Assembly: GCA_963995505.1 (NCBI GenBank)
Contig: OZ023197.1
Span: forward strand, 10,786,475-10,850,474
From: Hypericum androsaemum
Taxonomy: Eukaryota > Streptophyta > Magnoliopsida > Malpighiales > Hypericaceae
Direction: 5' to 3'
Length of the DNA stretch: 64,000 nt
The translations under genes were made by a program, and so were the position numbers. The first letter of the stretch is position 1; every line of letters starts with the position of its first letter. Below are positions 11,601-21,522 of the stretch, piece by piece. The notes beneath the pieces are model-generated. The model made no database searches. It saw only the letters and a program-made list of their open reading frames with translations, and had not been told where the DNA came from.

Positions 11601-12073
11601 TTGAGATAATTCTGAGTATTGATGTTGATCTGAACTCTGGATATGCAGAATATGGATTAGGTGCCATTGCTTCAAAAGAGGGTGACATCTACAGTTACGG
11701 GATCTTGCTATTAGAGATGTTCTCCGGAAGGCGGCCAACCGATGACATTTTCATAGAAGGGTTAAATCTCGTTGATTTTATCAAGGCAGCATTACCAGAA
11801 AGAGTGATGCAAGTTACAAATCCAGTTCTTTCTCTAAGAGATGTTGATGATACAGAAATAGCTTCAAGCTCAACTCCACCAGCGAGAGAATATGAGCTAA
11901 GTTGTTTGATATCTGCTCTAGATATTGGAGTTTCATGCTCGGAAGAATCTCCTAGCCGACGCGCAAACCTCGGAGGTGTGCTCAGGAAACTTCACAGGGT
12001 CAAGGATACTTTTCTGAGTGCACAATTGAGCGAACGCAGGCACCAAGCACCCTATGCAAGACGCAGGTACTAG
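8687..12073 (+). pseudogene. LRR receptor kinase copy 1 (subfamily XII-like), disabled
   Basis: The frame opens at ATG 8687 (signal peptide, then NETDRLALLHFKESV, an LRRNT_2 cap). It runs through about twenty plant-type LRRs, a membrane helix near residues 647-668, a kinase P-loop GYGSFGTVY, the catalytic loop HRDLKPSN and the GDFGLAKF motif. Exon 2 starts at 11649 after ATATGCAG and ends at TAG 12071-12073. Two lesions disable it. A TTA codon became TAA at 10151-10153 (codon 489), before the last LRRs, the membrane helix and the kinase. A 10-base deletion near 11330 removed the end of exon 1 (the Val-Ala-Pro part of the APE motif); joining at the remaining GT (11330) gives a stop in exon 2 within four codons. 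A seven-codon in-frame deletion near 9610 is also visible. The rest aligns closely with copy 2, so inactivation is recent. Confidence 0.93.
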
Positions 12074-12509
12074 TGCACGCTTCCATCTGAAGTCCCAGAG
12101 AATGGCTGCTTCTTCCCAAGTAGCTTAATAAATGATTTACACTTGGAACTGCTATTAAGTCGCGATATCGCAATTTTCTTTGTTTTAGCTTTGCTTGATC
12201 TGTGTTAAATGTTATGATTATAACCATGAAACTCAATTTATGTTAGAAATTGATGGCCTGGTGGCAAGGTTATGATCAGAACTTCCGACATTGGCATCTT
12301 GTAAACCAAGAAATTTGTCTACCTCTATCGTCGCGTTTTAGGGATGTGGCGCGAGCAAATTAGCACCAAATGAAAAACAATAACTTATTGGCTAAATACA
12401 TCAATGGCTGTTTAGGTCTCTCGATGTTAGAAAAATGCTTTAATGGCAAAGAAACTTGTACACGATAAAATAACACAACTGCGGCTAATGTGAAGAAAGA
12501 GAGGCCTAA
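12074..12509 (+). other. 3' flank shared with copy 2
   Basis: The stretch carries 3'-UTR words also found after copy 2 (AAGTCGCGATATCG, TTATGATTATAACCATGAAA, GTCTACCTCT, GGCTAAATACATCAATGGC) in the same order relative to the receptor. It connects the receptor stop to the antisense V-ATPase scrap. No further gene is present. Confidence 0.8.
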
Positions 12510-12690
12510 AACCACCTCAAGGAGAGCCCACCACTTCGGAATTCAAGACTTGTAGATAAACTAAGGGCCTAGTGGTATTGCACCGCCTCCTGAAATCTAG
12601 GGGACCCAGAATGATATTTCCAAACTCATCGTCTTTCATCCTCGACGGCACGGAAACCTGCTGTCAAATCCTCGTGGAGCTCGAGCTTCG
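12510..12690 (-). pseudogene. V-ATPase subunit A, last-exon scrap
   Basis: Minus-strand translation ends in LHEDLTAGFRAVEDERR and a TGA at 12626-12628, the C-terminus of plant vacuolar H+-ATPase catalytic subunit A. Only about 20 codons remain, and the preceding residues already differ (KLEL instead of KKL). About 115 bases of 3' flank match the flank of the V-ATPase pseudogene at 23424-23543. At about 12690 the homology stops abruptly and the sequence continues with TTCGTAGTTG of the dispersed receptor-associated repeat, marking a rearrangement junction. The scrap converges on receptor copy 1 just as the larger pseudogene converges on copy 2. Confidence 0.88.
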
Positions 12691-13254
12691 TAGTTGCAAA
12701 CAAAGAAACAATTAAGTCGTCCACTAACAAAAGATTTTATGATAATTTCAGAGAAGTTAAGGGTTGGAGCACTCACAATTGTAATTATGGGGTAAAAAAT
12801 TTTATCTTTAAAAAAACGATTCTTTGTTTTATTCGAAAGGTAAAATATATATTTTTAAAAGAAATACATATTTATTGCTTCGCACAATAGATTCAATGAA
12901 CGTCATAGAACGACCAGCTGCACAAGTATATCAACAAAAGCGCAGGGACTAGAAAAACTCTCAAGCTAAACTCACATTCGAATATATTGAAAATGCCTTG
13001 ATGTTTTGATTAAGTGTATATCAGATTTCGGTTAAGTATGATCAAGAAAGAAACTATGCATAATAGTACACTGATCGTAAATTCAGTTATCTTTAAGTAT
13101 TACAAAATGCTAGTCATGAGCAAAAGGATAAAGAAGTATATCGAGAGATCGGTAATAAGCTACGAGAAATTAACTTCTAAGTTAGGTAAGTGACTTCTTC
13201 TTTGAGACTAAGTTTATTCTTATGCTGAATCATAAACTTTGCTGTCGTGTGATC
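12691..13254. other. AT-rich spacer
   Basis: Apart from the partial repeat at 12685-12725 (TAGTTGCAAACAAAGAAAC...AAGTCGTCCACTA), no coding or mobile-element signal could be supported. Confidence 0.4.
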
Positions 13255-14575
13255 ATTAATTTCTTGGTGAAATTTGCTCGTCACTTGGTGGGCGTATTGT
13301 TTTAATTAAAGCTGTCCTCTCTAGCTTACCTGCATATTACATGTCCCTCTACAAAATGTATGCTGGGGTTATTTAGGCTATTGAGCGAAAATGCGTGAAT
13401 TCTTGTGGTCTGAAAACTCGGAGAGAGTTAAATCATCACTGGTGAAATGGGATTCAGTAACTTGCCCTGTTGACTTCGGAGGAATTGGAATTCAGAAGCT
13501 GAGGGAGAAGAATCAGGCAATGCTTATGAGGTAGATTTGGAAATTCATATGCAATCAAGAATCTCTTTGGGCAAGAACCATCATAGTTATTCACAAATTC
13601 ACACCCTCTACGACTTTATCTTTTTCGGGAGGCAACTATAAGCGAGGGACTTGGGACACGATTGCTAACTTGGCAAGGGAACCATCTACTATTTCATGTG
13701 CTTTCTTTGAAGGTCTGAAGCTACACGTCGGAAATGGAAGCATATTTCTTTTTTGGTATGACAATTGGTTGGAGGGTGGGACCTTGCGCGATAGGTTTCC
13801 TCGGCTTTATATGATCTCTAACCAGAAATCAAACTCAATTGACGAATGCTCGGTTTGGTCAGGCAGCACTAGGTCATGGTCGCTTACATGGCGAAGAACT
13901 CCTTATGATTTTGAGAGGGAAGACGCTGCTACTGTTAGCTCTTTCATGGGCTAATCTGGATGTCAATAGTGACTTGGTTCTTTGGGCAGATGACAATGAC
14001 CAATTTCTCTTCCAAATCCCTATAGTTAAAGCAATTTGATGATATGATCATCACCCCAGCAATAGAGAAGGTACGCCAAGTGTGGGATCGAAGAATTCTA
14101 TTCAAGGTGGAATGCTTTATTTGGATTGCTATACAAAATACGCTGCCAACAAGGGACAGTCTTATCAGGACTGACATGTTGGATCCTTGGGATTCACTCT
14201 GTCCTTTGTGTAACGATGTTGATGAAACCGCGAGTTACCTCTTCCTTCATTATTTATACTTTTCTAAGAAGGTAGGTGTTGTTGGGTGCGTGGGCAGTGA
14301 AATTGGAGGCTCCCTCTCGGCATGTATTAATTTGATTAGAGGTGTTATGGTTCAAAAAGTTTGGTACACGATTTTTGGTGCAATAATGTGAGGCGTTTGG
14401 AACCTCCAGAAAATCGTGCAATTTTTCGAGACGAAATGTGCAAAGAGACCTTCTTTGGTATTCCACTATCTTCACAATTCAAGAATGGTTGTCTTGGACG
14501 GATATGACCAAGAATTACGGGAGGCAATATTTTTTATTACTTCTTGAATAGTTTTACCATGGTGTTCCTAGGTTA
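13255..14575 (+). pseudogene. LINE ORF2 C-terminal remnant (RT end and zf-RVT domain)
   Basis: Plus-strand pieces in two or three frames give the end of a plant LINE reverse transcriptase: FLGEICSSLGG, VLIKAVLSSLPAYYMSLYKM, IERKMREFLWS. The spacer with WYDNWLEGGTL follows, then a zf-RVT zinc-binding region: ILFKVECFIWIAIQNTLPTR followed by LCPLCNDVDETASYLFLH, which keeps the CxxC and H of the family. Stops and frameshifts (for example near 13373, 13535 and 13953) show it is inactive. It is cut on the right by the MULE at 14585. The 5' part (ORF1, endonuclease, most of RT) is absent. Confidence 0.85.
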
Positions 14576-14584
14576 TAAATTTTA

Positions 14585-15518
14585 GGAATAAATGGTAAAT
14601 AGCCCTTTCTACTTGTCCAAAAGGTACAATTAACACCTTATACTCAAATTTGGATCAATTAGCACTCTATACTTGATAAATTGGAGCAATTAACACCTTA
14701 CAATCAATTTTAGTGACATTTCATTACTTAGGTGGCATCCATGTCATTTCAAATACCATTTTATTATTTATTTGACTTAATTTGATCCATTTATATTTAG
14801 AATTAATTATTTTTAAATAAAAAAATATATAATTATTTAAAATATAAATAAAAACCAGGAAATACTAAAATTTGAAAACATAAAATTTAAAAATCCTAGA
14901 AACTCTATATTAAAAATAAAAACAAGAATAAAAAATATTAAGATTAAATAGCAAATTTACAAAAATCAAAAAAAAGAATAAAAAATATAATTAATGACGT
15001 AAAAACTCTCACTAAATATTAAATTCAATAATATTCCGGAGAATAAATATAGAAACAACATAAAAATAATATTCTTAAATATTAAACTTTAAATAGAAAA
15101 ATAAAGAATAAAAAAGTGCCACGAGGGAGGATGAGTAGGCGAGGGTTTTCTTAGTTTTTAACTTTATTTAAAATTTAATTTTTTTGATTAATTTTTATTT
15201 ATCGTTCCAAAAAATTTTAAATTTTTTTTTTCAAATTTTAGAATTTCTGGATTTTTGATTTTTTTGAATTTGTTTTAGATGTTATATTTAAATAATTAAT
15301 TCTAAATATAAATGGATCAAATTAAGTCAAATAAATAACAAAATGGTATTTGAAATGACATGGATGCCACCTAAGTAATGACATGTCACTAAAATTGATT
15401 GTAAGGTGTTAATTGCTCTAATTTATCAAGTATAGGGGTGCTAATTGATCTAAATTTGAGTATAATGTGGTAATTGTACCTTTTGGACAAGTAGAAGGGG
15501 TTATTTGTCCTTTATTCC
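14585..15518. mobile_element. Non-autonomous Mutator-like element with long TIRs (934 bp)
   Basis: The ends GGAATAAATGG... and ...TTTATTCC form inverted repeats about 240 bases long (14585-14825 and about 15280-15518) sharing words such as TTGTCCAAAAGGTAC, AATTGATTGTAAGG and ATGGATGCCACCTAAGTAATG. A 9-base target-site duplication with one mismatch flanks it: TAAATTTTA (14576-14584) and TAAATTTCA (15519-15527). Long TIRs with 9-base duplications are the hallmark of MULEs. The core is AT-rich and encodes nothing recognisable. Confidence 0.88.
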
Positions 15519-15527
15519 TAAATTTCA

Positions 15528-15781
15528 CAAAGGGAATTTGTTCAAATCTACTTATAAAAAAACAAAGTATCTATGACCTGAAGCACGCCAGAAGAAGTGG
15601 CACTCATAAAAAAATTCCAAAGTTCTTTCGACCGGAGTCACAAAATATTTCGACCAGACGGACACCAATAATGATCGCGGGAAACAAGAAGAAGACGCGT
15701 CCGCTATTTCAGACATGGAATTTTGGAAACAATGTAACTTTTTAAATAGTTTTGTAACTTTTTTTTATTAGTCTTGTAACT
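15528..15781 (+). mobile_element. Ty3/gypsy 3' tail fragment
   Basis: GATCGCGGGAAACAAGAAGA followed by AGACGCGTCC, with CACAAAATATTTCGACC upstream, corresponds to the 3' internal region of the gypsy remnant at 48.5-48.6 kb. No pol domain remains here. The LTR of the next element begins immediately to the right. Confidence 0.65.
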
Positions 15782-16262
15782 TGATGCAGGCAGAAACGTA
15801 CAGAATACAACGATAGTAGTCTCGATCTGTTGATTCTACGGATACCGAAAAGCGACAGATAACTCGAAAAAATCCTTATTTATATTTATCAAAATTCAAC
15901 CAACTAAGACAATAGACAATATATCTTATTTATAAAGAACTAAAATAACTTATTAACTAGAATCCTACTATAAATAAAACTCATGATAATAATCTAAAAC
16001 ATAAAGCTAATTAATAAATATGTCTCCATCCTTATCTCCATCGTCCTCCCCCGGTTGGACAAATTCGTCCTCGAATTTGGTGCGTGCACTCTTGAACATC
16101 TTCGAGCCACATGTTGACACTTGGTATCTCTCATCCTAGCCGAACAAATATTTGGAAATTTTGGAACCATAAATATTCACATGAAAGATCACGAACTCCT
16201 TGTTTCGGACGGATCTTTTAGCATCCTTGAGACTGTTCCACGAGTTCAACAATGGAGAACTC
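15782..16262 (-). mobile_element. Non-autonomous LTR element, third copy (3' part)
   Basis: On the minus strand the LTR runs from about 16043 (TGGAGATAAGG) to 15782 (...CTGCATCA) and matches the LTR at 48670-48960. Before it comes a purine-rich tract, CCGGGGGAGGACGA, and before that a coding remnant reading LLNSWNSLKDAKRS, EFVIFHV, SKYLFG and DERYQVS. This aligns with the protein of the copies at 48.7-50.0 kb and 39.3-40.1 kb. The element is truncated at about 16262, where LRR sequence begins. Confidence 0.8.
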
Positions 16263-16264
16263 TC

Positions 16265-17028
16265 AAGCTCAGAGTTCTTCCAAGCTCAGACAACTTCCAA
16301 TGGTCGAAGGAATTTCACCAGACAGCAAGTTCTATGAGATATTCAATGTATTACTTGTCAGCTTTCCTATTGTTTGAGGTAGGTTCCCTGACAAATGATT
16401 TCCGGAGAGTCCCAAGTATATTGATAGTGAAAGAATGTTTAGGATCGCCTCAGGTATATGTCGGGTGAGGTTATTTGAGTCAAGATTGAGGTAATTAAGA
16501 TTTTGGCAATTTCTAATGGACGAAGGGATTATTGACTCTTCCAGCTTGTTGAAAGGCAATGCGAGCGTTGACAGCTGACTTAGGTTGCCTATGGAGAATG
16601 GTATTCTACCCGATAACCTGTTCCTACTTAAGGTTAGTCTTTGCAGCTTCTGCAACTTCCCAATGTTGGAGGGGATCACACCCGTAAAAAGGTTATGCTC
16701 GAGGGTTAGTGAAATCAAGTTTGTGAGATTCTCTAAAGCAGGAGGAATTCTACCAAATATTTGATTGCCTCCAGCAGATAACCAACTGAGTTGGGTTGAA
16801 AAATTGGCTATGGATTCAGGGAAAGAACCACCAAAATTGCAAGATGCAATGTCTAGAAATTGAAGTTTTCTACAACTTGTCAAAGATGCTAAAAAGTCAA
16901 GGTCATTTGTGGAATTTCTTCCCAGATTATTGATCCCAATACTGAGGAAGCTTAAACTGGAGAGATCTCCTATGTTTGAAGGAACTGGTCTAACAAAATT
17001 GTTTTTCTTGATTTCAATGCTTTGCAAT
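16265..17028 (-). pseudogene. LRR receptor kinase fragment (LRR region only)
   Basis: The minus strand encodes about ten LRRs homologous to the middle of copies 2 and 3 (NNFVRPVPSNIGDLSSL, NDLDFLASLTSCRKLQ, GNQIFGRIPPALENL, SGNLPQTIGKLT), ending in frame-broken GEIPSTIGSC and SLEEL. The closest match by eye is copy 3 (GRNSTNDLDF, SLTSCR, SANxxG-type spacing). There is no signal peptide, membrane helix or kinase. It is sandwiched between a defective LTR element on the left and a Cassandra TRIM on the right, so both ends have been cut by mobile DNA. Confidence 0.88.
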
Positions 17029-17453
17029 TGTAATGTCTCGTGATTTGACCGACTTTCTCTACAGACCAACACGAGTCTTTTTCATGATGTTTTGTCCTCA
17101 CTCACACGCATTTCGGAAAACTTTTCAGGAGGTCACCCATCTTGATCCTACTCCCGGCCAAATGCGTTTAACCTTGGAGTTCTCTCAGGATGTGCGCCGG
17201 AAAAGAAGGTGCACCTTTTTGGTATAGATTGTACCAATCAAATCATTTAAACATTTCAAACAGAACAGATCATTAACGGGGTATCACATTCACCCTTCTT
17301 AAATACGCAACGTCCTGGTCGCGCCAGACACAGACAATCCCAGAATCCCTCAGTTGCAGGTGCGTTCGATCCCCAAACTACACCATACAAGCCGAGTTTG
17401 CTCTGATACCCTATGTAAAGCCCCATGATCTGACCGACTGTCTCCACAGACAA
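17029..17453 (-). mobile_element. Cassandra-type TRIM retrotransposon, truncated
   Basis: On the minus strand a 258-base LTR (17286-17029) starts TGATACCCCG and ends AGACATTACA. Before it stands the purine-rich AAGAAGGGTGAATG. At 17399-17410 the minus strand reads GGTATCAGAGCA, the primer-binding site complementary to initiator methionine tRNA. The 5' LTR to its right (from 17414) is recognisable only up to about 17451 and is then lost. The LTR contains a 5S rRNA-like sequence, which defines Cassandra elements. No protein is encoded; such elements are copied by the machinery of other retrotransposons. Confidence 0.88.
17105..17243 (-). ncRNA. 5S rRNA-derived segment inside the Cassandra LTR
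   Basis: The minus strand shows the 5S order of blocks: ATACCA near 17235, AGGTGCACC, then AGAACTCCAAGGTTAAACG corresponding to the 5S A-box region, GGGAGTAGGATCAAGATGGG corresponding to the intermediate element and C box, and TGACCTCCT followed by AAGT. Spacing follows plant 5S rRNA, with many substitutions and a short insertion. In Cassandra elements this segment supplies an RNA polymerase III promoter. It is not a functional 5S gene. Confidence 0.82.
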
Positions 17454-17915
17454 TTATAGTTCAGGGGGTGAGTGGCGAATATGTCAAACACCAGGAGTCT
17501 GATAGTAATTATTCCAATAATTATAGTTATACTAGGCAGGGGTAATTTTTCACATAGAGATAAAAAGAATAAGCGGTGTAGGGAAATTGCAGTGTCACGT
17601 CATAACAGCACAATTTGCTTCGCGACGACGACCGACTTGATCCCAGAATTGACCTCCACAACATGCCTGAGAAGACGAAGACGACTTCATGAGTGGACAA
17701 ATACTTGAATACCAGACATATTTCAAAGGTATCAGTTCTCTTAGTAATATTTTTCACATAACATTTGAACTCATAAACCTTTTTAACCAACTACCATTCA
17801 CCCTACCTTTTGCCTTTCTTTTAGACTTCTTTCAGATCATTTTTTTTCTTTCTAAAAAGAGTGGCGATATGAGCCTTAAATATTTATTACCAAAGTAACT
17901 TCGATAAGTAAAGAT
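17454..17915 (+). repeat. Receptor-kinase cluster upstream block, copy at 17.6 kb
   Basis: GGGAAATTGCAGTGTCACGT, CATAACAGCACAATTT, GACGACGACCGACTTGATCC and, further right, TTTGCCTTTCTTTTAGACTT and GTGGCGATATGAGCCTTAAA parallel the blocks at 28676-29100 and 6336-6850, all in the same orientation. No gene is present. Confidence 0.6.
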
Positions 17916-18617
17916 CATTGTTTTTGAGATGGCGGTTCGACCGGTCAAACTATGAATCGGAGTCTTGGGCGGGTCAGAAAACCAGATACGTATGTTTACC
18001 TAATAAACAAGATAATTTTTGGCCAGACTGGATGGTTGGCTCGGATTTTTGACCCGAAAAATCTGGTTCGTTAAGTCAGGTCCACTGGAAGGGCAAAAAT
18101 CAGAAAGCCTGGTTCTATTTTTTACTAATTTTGCACCCGATTCTTTCCCCCAACCCCATCACAGAGCTCCAGGTGACAAAGTCGAAGATGGCGACGGTGG
18201 TGGGAAGCCCAGCCACCGAAGTTCCTGGCCTTCAAGGAGTTAAAAGTCTCCCTGGCCCGATCGATTGTCACCGCATCAAAATCGTTGTCGTCGACGATAG
18301 CCTTGACCATCTTTCGGAGCTACTCCTTGTGGTCAACCACCGCCTGATCGAAATCAACCACCCGTCTTCGCCATTGGACTAACAATCACCACCGTCCTTC
18401 TAACTATTTCCTTTTTTTTCTCTTGTTCTAAGAAAGGAAGAAAAAAAGAGATGAAAAACGAGGGGAAAAGAAAAAATAGAGTAGGAAAGGAGACCGTGAA
18501 AATTGAAAAGACTAAAGGAGATGAAGTGAACTATAAGAGGAAAAGAGGGGAAAAGAAAAAAAAATTGAGCAGGAAGGAAGAAGAAAAGACAGGAGAGAGA
18601 GAGAGTAATAATAAATG

Positions 18618-19773
18618 GAGATAATTACTATGAGGACCCCAAGGTTTAGTCAAATAGACTCTGAGGACCCTGTAGTTTTTCTATTAATTACTGAGCCCTT
18701 GTAGTTTGGTTATTATTATACACTCGGGTCCCTGAAGCCAGATCGGAGAAATTTCCGGCGAACTGCCCACTCGAAATGACTAAAATGCCCCCACTTAAAA
18801 TGAGAAAAAAAAAACACACTCTCTCCTCCCTCCCTTTCTCTTTCCCTCTTCCTCTTCCTCCATGAGTGGACCCTAAACCCCTCCCCTCAGCTAAGCAACA
18901 GCGACAATGAAGTACAAATCGAGGGTTTCGTCGTCCAGACGTAAGTGCTGATGGAGAAGATCTTCCAGAAAATCATCTCTGTTTTTGAATCAAGACTAAG
19001 GGATTCAGAAATAGCCAAAAAATTATAAAAAAAAGAATTGAAACCTTCGTGAAATACATGGCAATAATGGAGATTAAGGGATTTTAGATCTCGAATGAGA
19101 AAATTGGGAAGAGGGCGATGCCGTCTCTCTCTCTCTCCCCTACCCCCGTCGCCAGGTGGTTCCCTGCTGCTCGTAGGCCACCGTCGCCAGGCGAGTCTCC
19201 ATCAGCACTTGCGTCTGGACGACGGGGGTAGGGGAGACTCCATTGCTCCGGCAGTGAATCCTCAGTGTTCGACTTGGTTAGAAGCTGAGGGCATCCCTGT
19301 AAGATCCTCTCAGCAATCCGTGTCACTCCATACATTGCTACAAGGCGTAGGAGCATATTCAACTCGTCGACGTCGCTGGACAGATCACCGGCCGATACGA
19401 GACCTTCAAACGACTCATCATCTCCTCTAACAATAGCATCGTATAACTTGCTTCGCCCCTATTTTGTTGACTGGTACCTAGTAATAAATTGATTAGATTG
19501 TATAATTGGAACTTCTTGTGATGACTGAGGGAAGGGGTTTAGGGTCCACTCATGGAGGAAGAGGGAGAGAGAGAGTGTTTTTTTTTTCATTTTAAGTGGG
19601 GGCATTTTAGTCATTTCGAGTGGGCAGTTCGCCAAAAATTTCTCCGATCTGGCTTCAAGGACCCGAGTGTATAATAATAACCAAACTACATAGGCTTAGT
19701 AATTAGTAGGAAAACTACAGGATTCTCATAGTCTATTTGACTAAACCCTGGGAGTCCTGATAGTAATTATCTC
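18618..19773. mobile_element. Mutator-like element with captured sequence (Pack-MULE candidate)
   Basis: TIRs of about 270 bases (18618-18890 and 19505-19773) start GAGATAATTACTAT and share TAGTCAAATAGACT/AGTCTATTTGACTA, CCAGATCGGAGAAATTT and CTAAAATGCCCCCACTT. A perfect 9-base target-site duplication, TAATAAATG, lies at 18609-18617 and 19774-19782. The core (about 18895-19500) is much richer in GC than the TIRs and has gene-like composition, as expected when a MULE has picked up host DNA. It is nested in the hAT element at 17916-20043 and is therefore younger than it. Confidence 0.9.
19225..19440 (-). pseudogene. Ankyrin-repeat-like gene fragment inside the MULE
   Basis: On the minus strand a stretch reads LLRLVAMYGVTRIAERIL, QGCPQLLTKSNTEDSLP. 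This resembles an ankyrin repeat of the ACD6-like membrane family, where a unit typically reads LHxAAMxGHxxIAExIL, xxCPxLLxxxNxxGDxPLH. Downstream codons no longer follow the repeat. The likely role of the source protein (ankyrin membrane protein in defence signalling) is known for the family only. A chance resemblance is possible because just one unit is recognisable. Confidence 0.5.
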
Positions 19774-20051
19774 TAATAAATGGGTAAAAAGCTTCGAGAA
19801 ACTTGAGGCTTTAAAAAAAGCCTAGAAATTTCATGGGTAAAAAGAGGGAAAAGTGATGCTTGTCAGAAGCCTAGAAGTTTCCTTCTGGAAAAAAAGCCCA
19901 GACGTTCCATGCAGTACCCTAATGTGTGTAATATATATGATAAAAAAACTTTGGTCTGACCGGCGGTCTAATTGGTCAGACCGATTGACCCAGAGGATGG
20001 GAGAAATCCTGAGTCGCTCTCTGGGTCGTTTTTGAAAACAATGGTAAAGAT

Positions 20052-20860
20052 AATACAAGGTTCAAATTTAAATAATATTTTTCAAAAATTTGTAGTTATA
20101 AAATAAAATAAAATAAACGCCGATGTGAATCAATACCTCCTTAAACATCGTCAACGTGCGATGAAATAGGAGGTTGTTGAAGTGGAGCATGTACCTGATG
20201 TTTCTTCTGATGAAGAAGAAAGAAAAGGAAATGGCGGGCCGACCGTTGCAATGTGTATTAAGTGGTTTTGGGCCCAATGGAACTAAGCCCACACAGAGAG
20301 AGAAGAAATAAAGAAGCCCGCCCGCCTGCCTGAAAAGGAAAAAAGGCGTGAGAGACTGCTCATGTCCGTACCACCTGGAAAAGGACAAAGCCAAATATTT
20401 TCCTGCAACGATGATCTCCGATCCCGAGGAAGATTTGGCAGTTATGATGATGTAATTATTATATTTTCCTCTTCTTATTTTAGAGTTAGTTATCAAGAAA
20501 GAGGAAATTAGAAATCGAAGCTGATCATACATACTCTTCCCGGAATAATGAATTCCGTCAGTTTAAGAAGAAGGGAACTTAAGGAAAATAATGTTGCCTC
20601 TTTATAATCGAACAGAGGACGCAATCGATCAGACCCACCAGGTGCTTGATGAAATGCCCAACTCGGAAATAAAGGACAGTCACTTTGTGGATAAAGGTAA
20701 ATCTCCAAATGCTGGGTAGTAGCTGTCAGGGTGAGGATTTAGATGGACCCTTGATAGGAGGCTGGTTTGCGGGTAGGATGTGCTTATATTTACTTCTCGC
20801 ATTTATATAAGGGCTCTACCCCGCCATTTCCACCCAAAAAAAGAAGAAGAAGAAGGTAAA
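20052..20860. other. Spacer left of the V-ATPase pseudogene
   Basis: No supportable gene. A TATA-like ATTTATATAAGG occurs at about 20808, followed by an AAGAAGAAGAAGAAGG run, which would suit a promoter, but no matching coding sequence begins after it. Confidence 0.4.
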
Positions 20861-21021
20861 TCTCCAACATGGGAAGAAGCAAGTACGGGCCTAGAAAATT
20901 GTCAGGGTCTAGGTCAAGACCTCACAGTTCAGGTTTTGAGAGGACTCATCACCGAGTACAGGGCGAGTGAATTCTTTTTGTGGGGACGAAACAAGAGGTT
21001 GGGAAATTTGAAAAGCAAGTT

Positions 21022-21522
21022 TCTGTTTGGTATGTCGTCAGTTCATGTTATTGAATGCGCGGTTATCTACTCGGCTGATATGCAGGCTGTGGAAGGGGAG
21101 CTGGCATGGATGGTTAGAAGATCACGTACACCTTAATTAAGCACCGGCTGGGAGATCTCTTTTACCGCCTCGTGTAAGTAGCTAACTAAAGAGTAGCCTC
21201 AAGAGGATTGACCATTTAATTCTACCAAAACTGGTCCCAGGTCCTAACCTGTGTTTGCGTTTCTGTTTGTTGTTGCAGTTCTCAGAAGTTTGAGGATCTG
21301 GCAGAGGGCGAAGCAGCCCTGGTTGCAAAATTCAAGAAGCTCCACGAAGATTTGACCGCAGGGTTCCGTGTCGTCGAGGATGAAAGCCGGTGAGTTTGGA
21401 AATATCATTTTGGGTCCCCTAGATTTGAGGAGGCGGTGCAATACCACTAGACCCTTTGTTCATCTACAAGTTTTGAAGTCCGAAGTGGTGCCGGTGGTGG
21501 GCTCCTTGAGGTGGTTTGTGCT
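21022..21522 (+). repeat. Duplicated V-ATPase A terminal exons, unit A
   Basis: Matches 23066-23543 from TATGTCGTCAGTTCATGTTA to CTCCTTGAGGTGGTTT, including the intron between the two last exons. Here the penultimate exon is frame-shifted after GCTGTGGAAGGGGAGC, while the last exon still reads SQKFEDLAEGEAAL...RVVEDESR to a TGA at 21391-21393. Confidence 0.85.

Larger units (their letters stand above)
17916..20043. mobile_element. hAT-like transposon containing a nested MULE
   Basis: Ends CATTGTTTTTG (17916) and ...AAAACAATG (20043) are inverted, and a perfect 8-base target-site duplication GTAAAGAT flanks them (17908-17915 and 20044-20051). Eight bases and a C(A)xTGTTTT-type end fit hAT. 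The uninterrupted motif survives at 6780-6790 (GGTAAAGAC), confirming the insertion. Its own sequence totals about 0.96 kb and contains CCGGTC/GACCGG words near both ends; the rest is the MULE at 18618-19773. No hAT transposase is readable. Confidence 0.85.

Noticed and set aside
17105..17243. A functional 5S rRNA gene
   Set aside because: The similarity lies inside a Cassandra LTR, has many substitutions and an insertion, and there is no tandem 5S array.
20068..20532. A 154-codon minus-strand frame left of the V-ATPase pseudogene
   Set aside because: No domain, no splice logic and no similarity to neighbours; AT-rich codon content typical of random open frames here.
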